A program made the position numbers and the translations under genes. Source: Micromonospora sp. WMMD961 (GTDB taxonomy: Bacteria; Actinomycetota; Actinomycetes; Mycobacteriales; Micromonosporaceae). Taken from it: a stretch of 64,000 nucleotides of DNA. How positions within the stretch are numbered: position 1 is the stretch's first letter; the number at the start of each line of letters is the position of its first letter. Below, one piece after another: positions 31,828 through 39,946 of the stretch. The notes under the pieces were generated by a model. The model was not told where the DNA came from and made no database searches. It was given only the letters and a program-made list of their open reading frames with translations. Where the stretch lies: the NCBI RefSeq assembly GCF_029626145.1, contig NZ_JARUBJ010000002.1, forward strand, positions 1,704,501-1,768,500. Direction: 5' to 3'.

Positions 31828-32061
31828 TTACAGCCGCACCACCGAACACGTGAGGGTGCGGGTGATGCCGGGCACCATCTGCACCTTGCTGACGATGAGT
31901 TTGCCGAGCTCGTCGACGGTGTTCGCCTCGGTGAGAACGACCACGTCGTACGGCCCGGTGACGGCGTCGACGCGCACGACGCCGGCAATGTCCGCGATGA
32001 GACCCGCCACGTCGCGTGCGCGGCCGACCTCGGTCTGGATGAGGATGTACGCCTGTACCAC
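31828..32061 (-). CDS. Stand-alone Lrp/AsnC ligand-binding (RAM) domain protein
   Basis: 77 aa. QAYILIQTEVGRARDVAGLI...GPYDVVVLTEANTVDELGKLI is the small-molecule-binding alpha-beta sandwich of Lrp regulators without any DNA-binding domain. Such proteins form decamers or dimers that bind amino acids and may modulate full-length Lrp proteins. SD GGAGG precedes the GTG. Operon with DUF3515. Confidence 0.9.
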   Translation of the reverse strand: MVQAYILIQTEVGRARDVAGLIADIAGVVRVDAVTGPYDVVVLTEANTVDELGKLIVSKVQMVPGITRTLTCSVVRL

Positions 32062-32140
32062 GACTCGACCTCCGTCCGTCGCCGCTCGGGAGCGGCCCGA
32101 AGGGTGAAACTACCTTACGGACCAGGTCTGATCCCTATCG

Positions 32141-32161
32141 GTGGTCAAGGAGCAGCGGTGA
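32141..32161 (+). CDS. Possible 6-codon mini-ORF before thiL
   Basis: GTGGTCAAGGAGCAGCGGTGA reads MVKEQR and its TGA overlaps the thiL GTG as GTGA. It also contains the AAGGAG Shine-Dalgarno for thiL, so it could be a coincidence. Confidence 0.25.
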   Translation: MVKEQR

Positions 32162-33147
32162 GCGAGCACGGCGGGGCCGGGCGGCACGGGCGGAACGCCG
32201 GCGGTGGCGTCAGCGTGTCCGGGATCGGGGAGTTCGGGCTGATCGAAAAGATCACCGCTCGACTGTCGAACGGGCCGACGACACTCGTCGGCCCAGGTGA
32301 CGACGCGGCGGTGGTGACCGCGCCGGACGGTCGGGTGGCAGCCTCCACCGACGTGCTGGTCGACGGCCGACACTTCCGGCGGGACTGGTGCTCGGCCCGC
32401 GACGTCGGGCACAAGGCGGCGGCGGCCAACCTGGCGGACATCGCGGCGATGGGCGCGACGCCGACGGCCCTGCTGGTCGCCCTCTGCATGCCGGCGGACC
32501 TGGAGACCGGCTGGGTGGAGGAGTTGGCCGACGGCCTGTCCGCGGAGGCGGCGACGGTCGGCGCGAGCGTGGTCGGCGGGGACATGTCCTCCAGCCCCAC
32601 GCTGACCGTGGCGGTCACCGCGCTGGGCGACCTGCAAGGGCGTCCACCGCTGCTGCGGTCCGGGGCCCGTCCGGGGGACGTGCTCGCCCTGGCCGGGCGC
32701 ACCGGGTACGCGGCAGCCGGGTTGACCGTGCTCACCCGGGGCTTCCGGACCCCTCGGCTGCTGGTCGAGGCGTACCGCCGGCCACAGGTCCCCTATCCGG
32801 CTGGTCCGCAGGCCGCCAAGCTCGGCGCCACCTCGATGATCGACGTGTCGGACGGGCTGCTCGCCGACCTCGGGCACGTGTCGACGGCGAGCGGGGTGGC
32901 GATCGACGTCCGCCGGGACGCGTTCGAGGTGCCCCGGCAGATGGCCGACGCCGCGCAGGCGCTCGGCGTCGACCCGTACACCTGGATCCTGACCGGTGGC
33001 GAGGACCACGCGCTGGCCGCGACCTTTCCCCCGGCGGTGGCGTTGCCGCCGGACTGGCGGCCCATCGGCGTGGTCACGCACGGTGCCGGGGTGACGGTCG
33101 ACGGCGCGGCCTACGACGGCCCGACCGGCTGGGACCACTTCCGGTAG
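32158..33147 (+). CDS. thiL: Thiamine-monophosphate kinase
   Basis: 329 aa. Phosphorylates thiamine monophosphate to the active cofactor. After a variable Gly-rich ~20 residues come FGLIEKITARL, GPGDDAAVV (ATP/Mg site), STDVLVDGRHFRRDW, NLADIAAMGATP, VGGDMSSSP and SMIDVSDGLLADLGH, all family hallmarks. SD AAGGAG precedes the GTG by 6 bases. It is divergent from the Lrp-DUF3515 operon. In mycobacteria ung follows; here a GNAT gene follows. Confidence 0.95.
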   Translation: MSEHGGAGRHGRNAGGGVSVSGIGEFGLIEKITARLSNGPTTLVGPGDDAAVVTAPDGRVAASTDVLVDGRHFRRDWCSARDVGHKAAAANLADIAAMGATPTALLVALCMPADLETGWVEELADGLSAEAATVGASVVGGDMSSSPTLTVAVTALGDLQGRPPLLRSGARPGDVLALAGRTGYAAAGLTVLTRGFRTPRLLVEAYRRPQVPYPAGPQAAKLGATSMIDVSDGLLADLGHVSTASGVAIDVRRDAFEVPRQMADAAQALGVDPYTWILTGGEDHALAATFPPAVALPPDWRPIGVVTHGAGVTVDGAAYDGPTGWDHFR

Positions 33148-33163
33148 AGCCGGGCAGCCGCCG

Positions 33164-33169
33164 TACCCT
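33164..33169 (+). promoter_or_regulatory. -10 box TACCCT of a leaderless transcript (GNAT gene)
   Basis: TACCCT is followed by 7 bases and the GTG at 33177, although only 29 bases separate it from the thiL stop. Confidence 0.5.
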
Positions 33170-33176
33170 GGATACC

Positions 33177-33638
33177 GTGAGTGAGATCGAGATCCGGGCG
33201 GTGCGGTTCGACGCGCCGGTGGCACAGCAGTTGATCCGAGCCGCACTGGCCGACCTCGGTGCCCGCTACGGCGGCTCCGGCGACGACACCCCGGTGGACG
33301 CGGCCGAGTTCGAGTCGCCCGACGGCGCGTTCCTGGTCGCCTACCTGGCCGGTGAGCCGGTCGGCTGCGGTGGCTGGCGCAGCCACGGCCCGGACACCGC
33401 AGAGCTGAAGCGGATGTACACGGCACCGGCGGCGCGAGGGCGGGGCGTGGCCCGCACGGTCCTGGCGGCCGTCGAGCGCTCGGCGCGCGAGCAGGGCCGC
33501 AAGCGGGTGGTCCTGGAGTGCGGAGACAAGCAGCCCGAGGCGATCGCCATGTACCGCTCCGCCGGATACGAGCGGATCCCGAACTTCGGCTTCTACAAGG
33601 ACGCGGAGGGCTGCGTCTCCTTCGGCCGCACCCTCTGA
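33177..33638 (+). CDS. GNAT-family N-acetyltransferase
   Basis: 153 aa. Acetyl-CoA-binding motif A is LKRMYTAPAARGRGVARTVL (RGRGVA as the Q/R-x-x-G-x-A loop), with motif B in KRVVLECGDKQPEAIAMYRSAGYERI. Single-domain and soluble. Substrate unknown. A leaderless promoter lies just upstream, so it can be expressed independently of thiL. A strong bidirectional hairpin separates it from the convergent rpmB. Confidence 0.9.
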   Translation: MSEIEIRAVRFDAPVAQQLIRAALADLGARYGGSGDDTPVDAAEFESPDGAFLVAYLAGEPVGCGGWRSHGPDTAELKRMYTAPAARGRGVARTVLAAVERSAREQGRKRVVLECGDKQPEAIAMYRSAGYERIPNFGFYKDAEGCVSFGRTL

Positions 33639-33681
33639 CCTGCGGGTCTGCGGCGAGCGCCCCCGGGCGCGAACACGACAG

Positions 33682-33709
33682 AGCCGGCGGACCTCAGGGT
33701 CCGCCGGCT
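33682..33709. terminator. Bidirectional terminator between GNAT and rpmB genes
   Basis: Perfect 12-bp stem AGCCGGCGGACC / GGTCCGCCGGCT with loop TCAG, between convergent genes. Confidence 0.8.
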
Positions 33710-33739
33710 GAGCCGTACGAGGAAGTGGGTGCTACCGCG

Positions 33740-33931
33740 TCAGGCGCGGGTGACCTTGCCGGCCTTGATGCACGAGGTGCAGACCTTCAACTTCTTGGTG
33801 TTGCCGCCACCGGCCGGGGTACGCACCGACTGGATGTTCGGGTTCCAGCGGCGGTTGGTCCGCCGGTGCGAGTGGGACACGTTGTGGCCGAAGCCCGGTC
33901 CCTTGCCACAGACGTCGCACACGCTAGCCAC
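33740..33931 (-). CDS. rpmB: Ribosomal protein bL28 (zinc-ribbon form)
   Basis: 63 aa. MASVCDVCGKGPGFGHNVSHSHRRTNRRW... is L28. It keeps the zinc-binding pairs CDVC near the start and CTSC near the end, so it is the zinc-containing (C+) type. SD AGGAG precedes the GTG. An operator-like palindrome lies about 55 bases upstream. Confidence 0.96.
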   Translation of the reverse strand: MASVCDVCGKGPGFGHNVSHSHRRTNRRWNPNIQSVRTPAGGGNTKKLKVCTSCIKAGKVTRA

Positions 33932-33982
33932 GGGATACTCCTGGGATTGATACGTTCATGGGGTCGCCGGCAGGTGCTGCCC

Positions 33983-34004
33983 GGGCAACCTGGTCAGGTT
34001 ACCC
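33983..34004 (-). promoter_or_regulatory. Palindrome over the rpmB promoter
   Basis: GGGCAACCTG-GT-CAGGTTACCC pairs at 9 of 10 positions and covers a minus-strand -10-like TAACCT (34001-33996). A repressor site is possible. The remainder of 33932-34205 shows no gene. Confidence 0.4.
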
Positions 34005-34205
34005 GATGACTCGCCGACCCGGCCAACCGGCCCGGTCCGGCGCTCGGCCGTGCTCCGGCTCCCGCCTGGTCGCGGGCCCGTCCGCCCGAGAGTGGGCCGG
34101 CCCGGCGGCGAGGTTACCGGAGGGGCTCGTCCGCGTTGCGGTCGCCACTGGACCGGGACGCGGAGGACACGCCGGACGAGTCCGCCACGTGTCGGGGCGC
34201 GCAAG

Positions 34206-34211
34206 TAGGCT
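34206..34211 (+). promoter_or_regulatory. -10 box TAGGCT of a leaderless transcript (DAK gene)
   Basis: TAGGCT is followed by 7 bases and the GTG at 34219. Confidence 0.5.
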
Positions 34212-34218
34212 TCTGCCC

Positions 34219-35832
34219 GTGCTGGACACCCTCGACGCCGCCACGGTCCGCCGGTGGTGCGCGAGCGGGTTGGCCGCGCTCAAGCGCCACCAGGGCGAGA
34301 TCGACCAGCTCAACGTCTATCCGGTCCCCGACGGCGACACCGGCACCAACCTGGTGCTCACCCTCACCTCGGCCCAGCAGGCCCTCGCGATGGACCTGGA
34401 CACTCTCCCCGACAGCGGGCCGACCGCACACGGGCACGCGCTGCGGCTGATGGCGCAGGGCGCGCTGCTCGGCGCGCGGGGCAACTCCGGGGTGATCCTC
34501 TCGCAGATCCTGCGCGGGTTCGCCGATCAGGTGGCCGTGGTGCCGGCGGTGCGCGGCCGGGAGTTGGCCTCCGCGCTGCGCTCCGGCACGGCGGCCGCGT
34601 ACACCGCGGTCGCCCGTCCGGTCGAGGGCACCCTGCTCACGGTGGTCGCGGCGGCCGCCACCGCCGCCGAACAGGCGGACAGCGACGACCTGCCGGCGGT
34701 GGCCCGCGCGGCGGCCCGCGCCGCCGCCGAGGCGCTCGCTCGGACCCCGGAGCAACTGCCGGCGTTGGCCCGCGCGGGTGTCGTCGACGCCGGTGGCCGA
34801 GGGCTCTGCGTGCTGCTCGACGCTCTGGTCGCGGTGCTCACCGGCGAGACGGCGGCCCGGCCCGCGCCGACGCCGCGCTCCGCCCGCCCGGCGGCCACCG
34901 TCGCCCGGGAGACCGGGTCCGAGGAGTACGCGTACGAGGTGCAGTTCCTGCTCGACGCCCGGGCGGAGGCGGTCGCCGGGTTGCGGCGGACGCTCGACGC
35001 GTTGGGCGATTCCCTGGTCGTCGTCGGTGACGGGCGGGAGCCGGAGGGCACCTGGAACGTGCACGTGCACGTCAACGACGTGGGCGCGGCAGTCGAGGCG
35101 GGGGTGACCGCCGGTCGTCCGTACCGGATCTCGGTGACCCGCTTCGCCGACCAGCCGGAGCCACCCCCCGGCCCGCTGGCGACCGGCCGGGCGGCGGTGG
35201 TGGTCGCCACCGGGGGTGGCATCGCCGAACTGTTCGCCGCGGAGGGCGCGACGGTGGTGCCCGGCAACCCGTCCACCGGTGAGTTGCTGGACGCCGTCCG
35301 TAGCACCGGTGCGGCCCGGGTGGTGGTGTTGCCCAACGACGCCAACACGGAGGCGGTGGCCAGCGCGGCGGCCCGCGAGGCCCACCGACTCGGCATCAAG
35401 GTGAGCGTGGTGCCGACCCGATCGCCCGTGCAGGCGCTCGCCGCCCTCGCCGTCCGCGACGGCGACCGCCGCTTCGAGGACGACGTGATCGCGATGGCCG
35501 AGGCGGCCGGCGCCTGCCGCTACGCCGAGGTCTGTCACGCCAGCCGGGAGGCGCTGACCGTGGCCGGCCCGTGTCGGCCCGGCGACGTGCTGGCGCTGGT
35601 CGAGGGGGAGGTGCACCTGATCGGCACAGACCTCACCGACACCTGCTCCGCCGTGGTCGACCGGATGCTCGGCGGCGGTGGCGAGATGGTCACCCTGTTG
35701 GCCGGTCTGGACGCCCCGGCCGGGCTCACCGACGCCGTGCGCGCGCACGTCGCGAGTCGCTGGCCGTTCGTCGAGGTGCACGCGTACCCGGGGGGCCAGC
35801 CGTTTTATCCGCTCCTGGTAGGGATCGAATGA
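34219..35832 (+). CDS. DAK2 domain fatty-acid-kinase-like protein (FakA/YloV family)
   Basis: 537 aa. The N-terminal DhaL/DAK2 nucleotide-binding domain (about 1-200) has NVYPVPDGDTGTNLVLTL (Mg-binding Asp residues), GARGNSGVILSQILRGFA and DAGGRGL. The C-terminal half (about 270-537) is the FakA-type domain (VVATGGGIAELF, VLPNDANTEAVA). Firmicute FakA with FakB phosphorylates fatty acids; no fakB (DegV) gene is nearby. The stop overlaps the recG start (ATGA), a pairing conserved in actinobacteria. Confidence 0.9.
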   Translation: MLDTLDAATVRRWCASGLAALKRHQGEIDQLNVYPVPDGDTGTNLVLTLTSAQQALAMDLDTLPDSGPTAHGHALRLMAQGALLGARGNSGVILSQILRGFADQVAVVPAVRGRELASALRSGTAAAYTAVARPVEGTLLTVVAAAATAAEQADSDDLPAVARAAARAAAEALARTPEQLPALARAGVVDAGGRGLCVLLDALVAVLTGETAARPAPTPRSARPAATVARETGSEEYAYEVQFLLDARAEAVAGLRRTLDALGDSLVVVGDGREPEGTWNVHVHVNDVGAAVEAGVTAGRPYRISVTRFADQPEPPPGPLATGRAAVVVATGGGIAELFAAEGATVVPGNPSTGELLDAVRSTGAARVVVLPNDANTEAVASAAAREAHRLGIKVSVVPTRSPVQALAALAVRDGDRRFEDDVIAMAEAAGACRYAEVCHASREALTVAGPCRPGDVLALVEGEVHLIGTDLTDTCSAVVDRMLGGGGEMVTLLAGLDAPAGLTDAVRAHVASRWPFVEVHAYPGGQPFYPLLVGIE

Positions 35833-38027
35833 GCGAACCAGCCACCGTGGACACTCCGCTGAAGAAGCTGGTCGGGGACAAGACAGCCAAGGCGCTGGCC
35901 GCGCACCTCGACCTGCACACAGCGGGTGACCTGGTCTACCACTTCCCACGTCGCTACGACGAGCGCGGCGAGCACACCGACATCCGGTCGCTCGACGTCG
36001 GCGAGCAGGTCACCGTGCTGGCCCAGGTGCAGCGCACCACCGTGCGCCCGATGCGGCAGCGGCGGGGCAACCTGCTGGAGGTGACCGTCGGCGACGGCTC
36101 CGGCGGAGTGTTGACGCTGACGTTCTTCGGCAACCAGGCGTGGCGTGAGCGGGAGCTGCGTCCCGGTCGGTGGGGGCTGTTCGCCGGCAAGGTCACCGAG
36201 TTCCGGGGCAAACGACAGCTCAACGGCCCGGAGTACGTCCTGCTCGGCGAGGGTGGGGACGGCGAGGCGGCGGTGAGCGACGAGATCGAGGAGTTCGCCG
36301 GCGCGCTGATCCCCGTCTACCCAGCCGCCGCAGCCCTGCCGACCTGGGTGATCGCACGGTGCGTACGGGTCGTGCTGGACACGTTCACCCCGCCGGACGA
36401 CCCGCTGCCCGCCGACGTGCGGGCCAGTCGCAAGCTGGTCGGGCTGGGCACCGCGCTGAAGGAGATCCACCGGCCGTCCAGCAAGGAGGCACTGCACCGG
36501 GCGCGGCGGCGGCTCAAGTGGGACGAGGCGTTCGCCGTCCAGTTGACCCTGGTGCAGCGCAAGCACCGGGCAGCCGACTGGCCGGCCCGACCCCGCCCGG
36601 CCCGCCAGGGTGGGCTGCTGGAGGCCTTCGACGCCCGTCTGCCGTACGAGCTGACGGCCGGCCAGCGTGACGTCGGCGTGGAGATCGCCGAGGATCTGGC
36701 CGCACCGCACCCGATGCACCGCCTGTTGCAGGGCGAGGTGGGCTCCGGCAAGACGGTGGTGGCGTTGCGGGCGATGCTCCAGGTGGTCGACGCGGGCGGC
36801 CAGGCCGCGCTGCTGGCGCCCACCGAGGTGCTGGCCGCCCAGCACCACCGCGGCATGCTCGACCTGCTCGGGCCGCTCGGCAGAGCCGGCGAACTGGGTT
36901 CGGCAGACCAGGCCACCCGGGTCGAGCTGGTCACCGGCTCGCTGGGCGCGGCGGCCCGACGGCGGGCGCTCGGCGAGGTCGCCAGCGGTGCCGCCGGCAT
37001 CGTGCTCGGCACCCACGCCCTGCTCTACGAGGGGGTCGACTTCGCCGATCTCGGCCTGGTGGTCGTCGACGAGCAACACCGCTTCGGCGTGGAGCAACGC
37101 GACGCCCTGCGAGCCAAGGCCGACCAGCCGCCGCACGTGCTGGTGATGACGGCCACCCCGATCCCGCGCACGGTGGCGATGACCGTCTACGGCGACCTGG
37201 AGGTCTCCACTCTCTCCCAGTTGCCCCGGGGGCGGTCGCCGATCGCCTCGCACGTGGTGCCCGCCGCCGAGAAGCCGGCCTACCTCGATCGGGCCTGGCG
37301 TCGGCTGCGCGAGGAGGTGTCCGCCGGCCACCAGGCGTACGTGGTGTGTCCGCGGATCGGGGACGGGCCGGCGTCGGAGGATGAGCCGCCACCCGACGAC
37401 GACAACGGCCGCCGGCCGCCGCTGGCGGTGACCGAGGTGGCCCCGCTGCTGGCCGAGGGCCCGCTGCACGGGCTGAAGATCGGGGTGCTGCACGGTCGCC
37501 TGCCGGCCGACGAGAAGGACGCGGTGATGCGCTCCTTCGCGGCCGGTGACCTGGACGTACTGGTGGCGACCACGGTGATCGAGGTCGGCGTGGACGTGCC
37601 GAACGCGACCGTGATGATCGTGCTGGACGCCGACCGCTTCGGTGTCTCCCAACTGCACCAGTTGCGGGGCCGGGTCGGCCGGGGTGCCGCCGCCGGGCTC
37701 TGTCTGCTGGTCAGCGAGGCGGCCGAGGGCTCGTCGGCGCGGGAGCGGCTGGACGCGGTGGCATCCACGAGTGACGGTTTCAAGCTCGCCGAGCTGGATC
37801 TCGAGCAGCGCCGCGAGGGTGACGTGCTGGGTGCCACCCAGTCCGGTCACCGGTCGCACCTGCGGCTGCTCTCGTTGCGGCGGGACGCCGAGCTGATCCG
37901 CGACGCCCGCGCCGAGGCGATCACCCTGATCGAGGACGACCCGGAGCTGACCCGCAACCCGGCGCTGGCCGCCTCGGTTGCCGCCCTGGTGGACGAGGAC
38001 CGCGCGGAGTACCTGGAGAAGGGCTGA
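35829..38027 (+). CDS. recG: ATP-dependent DNA helicase RecG
   Basis: 732 aa. Branch-migrates stalled forks and recombination intermediates. An N-terminal wedge/OB domain (about 60-170, with RRYDER) precedes helicase lobes containing LLQGEVGSGKTVVALRAM (Walker A), VVDEQHRFGVEQR (DEQH box), MTATPIPRT (motif III) and the C-terminal VGRGAAAGLCLLV (motif VI). Full length. Translationally coupled to the DAK gene by ATGA. Confidence 0.96.
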   Translation: MSEPATVDTPLKKLVGDKTAKALAAHLDLHTAGDLVYHFPRRYDERGEHTDIRSLDVGEQVTVLAQVQRTTVRPMRQRRGNLLEVTVGDGSGGVLTLTFFGNQAWRERELRPGRWGLFAGKVTEFRGKRQLNGPEYVLLGEGGDGEAAVSDEIEEFAGALIPVYPAAAALPTWVIARCVRVVLDTFTPPDDPLPADVRASRKLVGLGTALKEIHRPSSKEALHRARRRLKWDEAFAVQLTLVQRKHRAADWPARPRPARQGGLLEAFDARLPYELTAGQRDVGVEIAEDLAAPHPMHRLLQGEVGSGKTVVALRAMLQVVDAGGQAALLAPTEVLAAQHHRGMLDLLGPLGRAGELGSADQATRVELVTGSLGAAARRRALGEVASGAAGIVLGTHALLYEGVDFADLGLVVVDEQHRFGVEQRDALRAKADQPPHVLVMTATPIPRTVAMTVYGDLEVSTLSQLPRGRSPIASHVVPAAEKPAYLDRAWRRLREEVSAGHQAYVVCPRIGDGPASEDEPPPDDDNGRRPPLAVTEVAPLLAEGPLHGLKIGVLHGRLPADEKDAVMRSFAAGDLDVLVATTVIEVGVDVPNATVMIVLDADRFGVSQLHQLRGRVGRGAAAGLCLLVSEAAEGSSARERLDAVASTSDGFKLAELDLEQRREGDVLGATQSGHRSHLRLLSLRRDAELIRDARAEAITLIEDDPELTRNPALAASVAALVDEDRAEYLEKG

Positions 38028-38075
38028 GACCGCCTGACCTGCCGGGGCATCGGCAGCCGACCGACTGCATGACGA

Positions 38076-38107
38076 AGGGCGCGCCGACCGGATGGTCGAC
38101 GCGCCCT
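38076..38107. terminator. Bidirectional terminator between recG and the LPXTG gene
   Basis: 14-bp stem AGGGCGCGCCGACC / GGTCGACGCGCCCT (one mismatch) with a 4-base loop, between convergent genes. Confidence 0.75.
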
Positions 38108-38128
38108 CAGTTGTCAGAGCGGGGTGTC

Positions 38129-39637
38129 TCAGGCGGTGAAGGTCACCCGACGACGCCGAGCGATGACGAAGAGCACCGCGCCCGCGATCAGCAGCGCGAT
38201 CGCGCCGGCGGCGATGCCGCCCGCCGCCGCACCGGTGACCGGGAGGCCCGGCTCCTCGCCGCCGGCGCCACCGCCGCCGCAGTTGCCCTCCGGCGTGTAG
38301 ACCGCTTCCATCTCCAGGTCGAGGTCAGGCAGCGCGACGAGCGCCGTCTCGGCCTTGCCGGCCGGGAAGGTCACGGTCTCCGACTTGCCGGCCGCGACCG
38401 TACGGGTCTCGTTCTTGTCGCCGTAGGTGAACGTCGCCTTGACCGGGAGGCCACCCTCGGGGTTGGTCACGGTGAGGGCGAAGTCCTTGCAGTCGGCCTT
38501 GGTGGTGACGGCCGGCAGCGGGCAGTCCTCGGGGCGCTGCCACGAGTACGTCCCGTTCTCGACCACCTTGCCGTCGACCAGCACCTCGATCTTGCCGGCG
38601 TCCGCGGCGGGCACGACGACGCTGGTGTCGGCCTTACCGGCGGCGACGGAGACCTTCTTGGAGAAGCCGTTCTCGGCCTTCACCTCGAACTCGACCGCGT
38701 ACTTGCTGATCTTGCCGTCGTTGCTGAGCGACACGGCGACCGAACCGTCGCAGTTGGACGCGAAGGTCGAGGCCGGCGTGGTGCAGCTCTTGCTGCCGCC
38801 GTTGTACCAGCCCTGCGGGCCCTTCGACCGGTTGCCCGGGGCGCCCTGGGAGCCGAGCTTCTTGTTGTCGTAGCGCTTGCCGCCGTCAACCAGCTCGTCG
38901 ATGACCTGGTCCTTGCCGCCCCAGATCAGGTCGACCTGGGTGTGGCAGTCCGGGATCTCCACGTTCAGCGTGATCTCGGTCTGGGTGCCGCCGATCCAGT
39001 TGCTGTCCGGCGTGCCGTAGACGTACTGCGGGGTGGCGAACTGCGGCCGGGGCGCGAAGTACGACACCAGCGTGAACCACTGCTTGCCCTCGCCGCAGAG
39101 CGGCAGGTCACCGTCGAGCTTGACGGTGGCGGTGCCCTTCGGGCCGTCGAAGGTGTGGCTGTACTTCGCCTTGTCGACGTCGACGCACTTCGGAGCCGGC
39201 GCGCAGGAACTGTCGGCGGCCAGGTTGATGCTGCCGTTGTTGGTGGCTTCCTGACCGTTCTTCTTCCACTTGCCGAAGACGGTGAGCTTGGCGGTGGCGG
39301 TGTCGCCCGGCACTCGCTGGACGGCCACGACGCTGCCGCCCTTGGGGATGACGGAGCCCTTCAGCGGGACCGCGTTGGAGCCCTCGACCGGCACGGTGAC
39401 CTCGGTCGACGGTTCCGCGGTCACCTTCTTGAGGGTGACGGCCTTGTCGCGCTCGCTGTTCTCCACCGTCCACGTGATCACGCGCTCGCCGGTGAGCCGG
39501 TCACAGTCGGCTACTGCGGTGATCGTGGTGTGGTGCGCGCTGGCCGGGCCGGCCACCGCGACTGCCCCGGTGAGGCCGATGAGGGCGGCTCCCAGGATGG
39601 CCAGCGGTCGCTGTAGCGACAGCTTGGGACGGATCAC
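38129..39637 (-). CDS. LPVTG-anchored cell-surface protein
   Basis: 502 aa. A signal peptide ends near residue 34 (GPASA), followed by an extracellular region with several Cys pairs and repeated beta-rich modules, among them two related stretches (VAAGKADTSVVVPAADAG and VAAGKSETVTFPAGKAE). It ends with the sorting signal LPVTG (465-469), a hydrophobic helix and RRRR, so a sortase should link it to peptidoglycan. No sortase is in the window. SD AGGAG precedes the GTG. Role unknown; adhesion or surface-layer function is a guess. Confidence 0.85.
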   Translation of the reverse strand: MIRPKLSLQRPLAILGAALIGLTGAVAVAGPASAHHTTITAVADCDRLTGERVITWTVENSERDKAVTLKKVTAEPSTEVTVPVEGSNAVPLKGSVIPKGGSVVAVQRVPGDTATAKLTVFGKWKKNGQEATNNGSINLAADSSCAPAPKCVDVDKAKYSHTFDGPKGTATVKLDGDLPLCGEGKQWFTLVSYFAPRPQFATPQYVYGTPDSNWIGGTQTEITLNVEIPDCHTQVDLIWGGKDQVIDELVDGGKRYDNKKLGSQGAPGNRSKGPQGWYNGGSKSCTTPASTFASNCDGSVAVSLSNDGKISKYAVEFEVKAENGFSKKVSVAAGKADTSVVVPAADAGKIEVLVDGKVVENGTYSWQRPEDCPLPAVTTKADCKDFALTVTNPEGGLPVKATFTYGDKNETRTVAAGKSETVTFPAGKAETALVALPDLDLEMEAVYTPEGNCGGGGAGGEEPGLPVTGAAAGGIAAGAIALLIAGAVLFVIARRRRVTFTA

Positions 39638-39853
39638 GGGTACTCCTGGAGTGCTGAAGCGTCAGGGGTGTGGCACGGGAGTGACAGTGGACGGTCGCTG
39701 CACGTCCGATCGGAGAGGCGCCCTCCCGTACCGCGGGCCGGTGGGTTGCCGCCGGCACCCGGCAGACCCTAGCGAGATCGTCGGTCGTGAGACAGCGCTC
39801 AGGATTTGCTAAGACGGATGTTATGAAGTTGAGATCATTGATATACGAGAAGT

Positions 39854-39865
39854 GATCACGTGATC
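39854..39865. promoter_or_regulatory. Perfect 12-bp palindrome GATCACGTGATC in an AT-rich island
   Basis: It lies in the divergent gap 39638-39925 between the LPXTG gene and rsmD. The stretch 39800-39865 is much richer in A and T than its surroundings and likely contains the LPXTG promoter. Confidence 0.45.
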
Positions 39866-39912
39866 GTCGTGGCGGTACCGACCGTGTCGGTCGGTCGGCC
39901 CGACGGGTCGCG

Positions 39913-39918
39913 TAGCGT
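39913..39918 (+). promoter_or_regulatory. -10 box TAGCGT of a leaderless transcript (rsmD mini-ORF)
   Basis: TAGCGT is followed by 7 bases and the ATG at 39926. The identical hexamer precedes the MMPL mini-ORF. Confidence 0.55.
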
Positions 39919-39925
39919 CGCGGGC

Positions 39926-39946
39926 ATGAGCAGGTGCAGACGGTGA
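39926..39946 (+). CDS. 6-codon leaderless mini-ORF before rsmD
   Basis: ATGAGCAGGTGCAGACGGTGA reads MSRCRR. Its TGA overlaps the rsmD GTG at 39943 as GTGA. rsmD lacks a clear Shine-Dalgarno, so this mini-ORF probably loads the ribosome for it. Confidence 0.5.
   Translation: MSRCRR

Noticed and set aside
38069..39616. 515-codon plus-strand frame opposite the LPXTG gene
   Set aside because: Antisense shadow; the minus-strand gene has signal peptide, cysteines and sorting signal.
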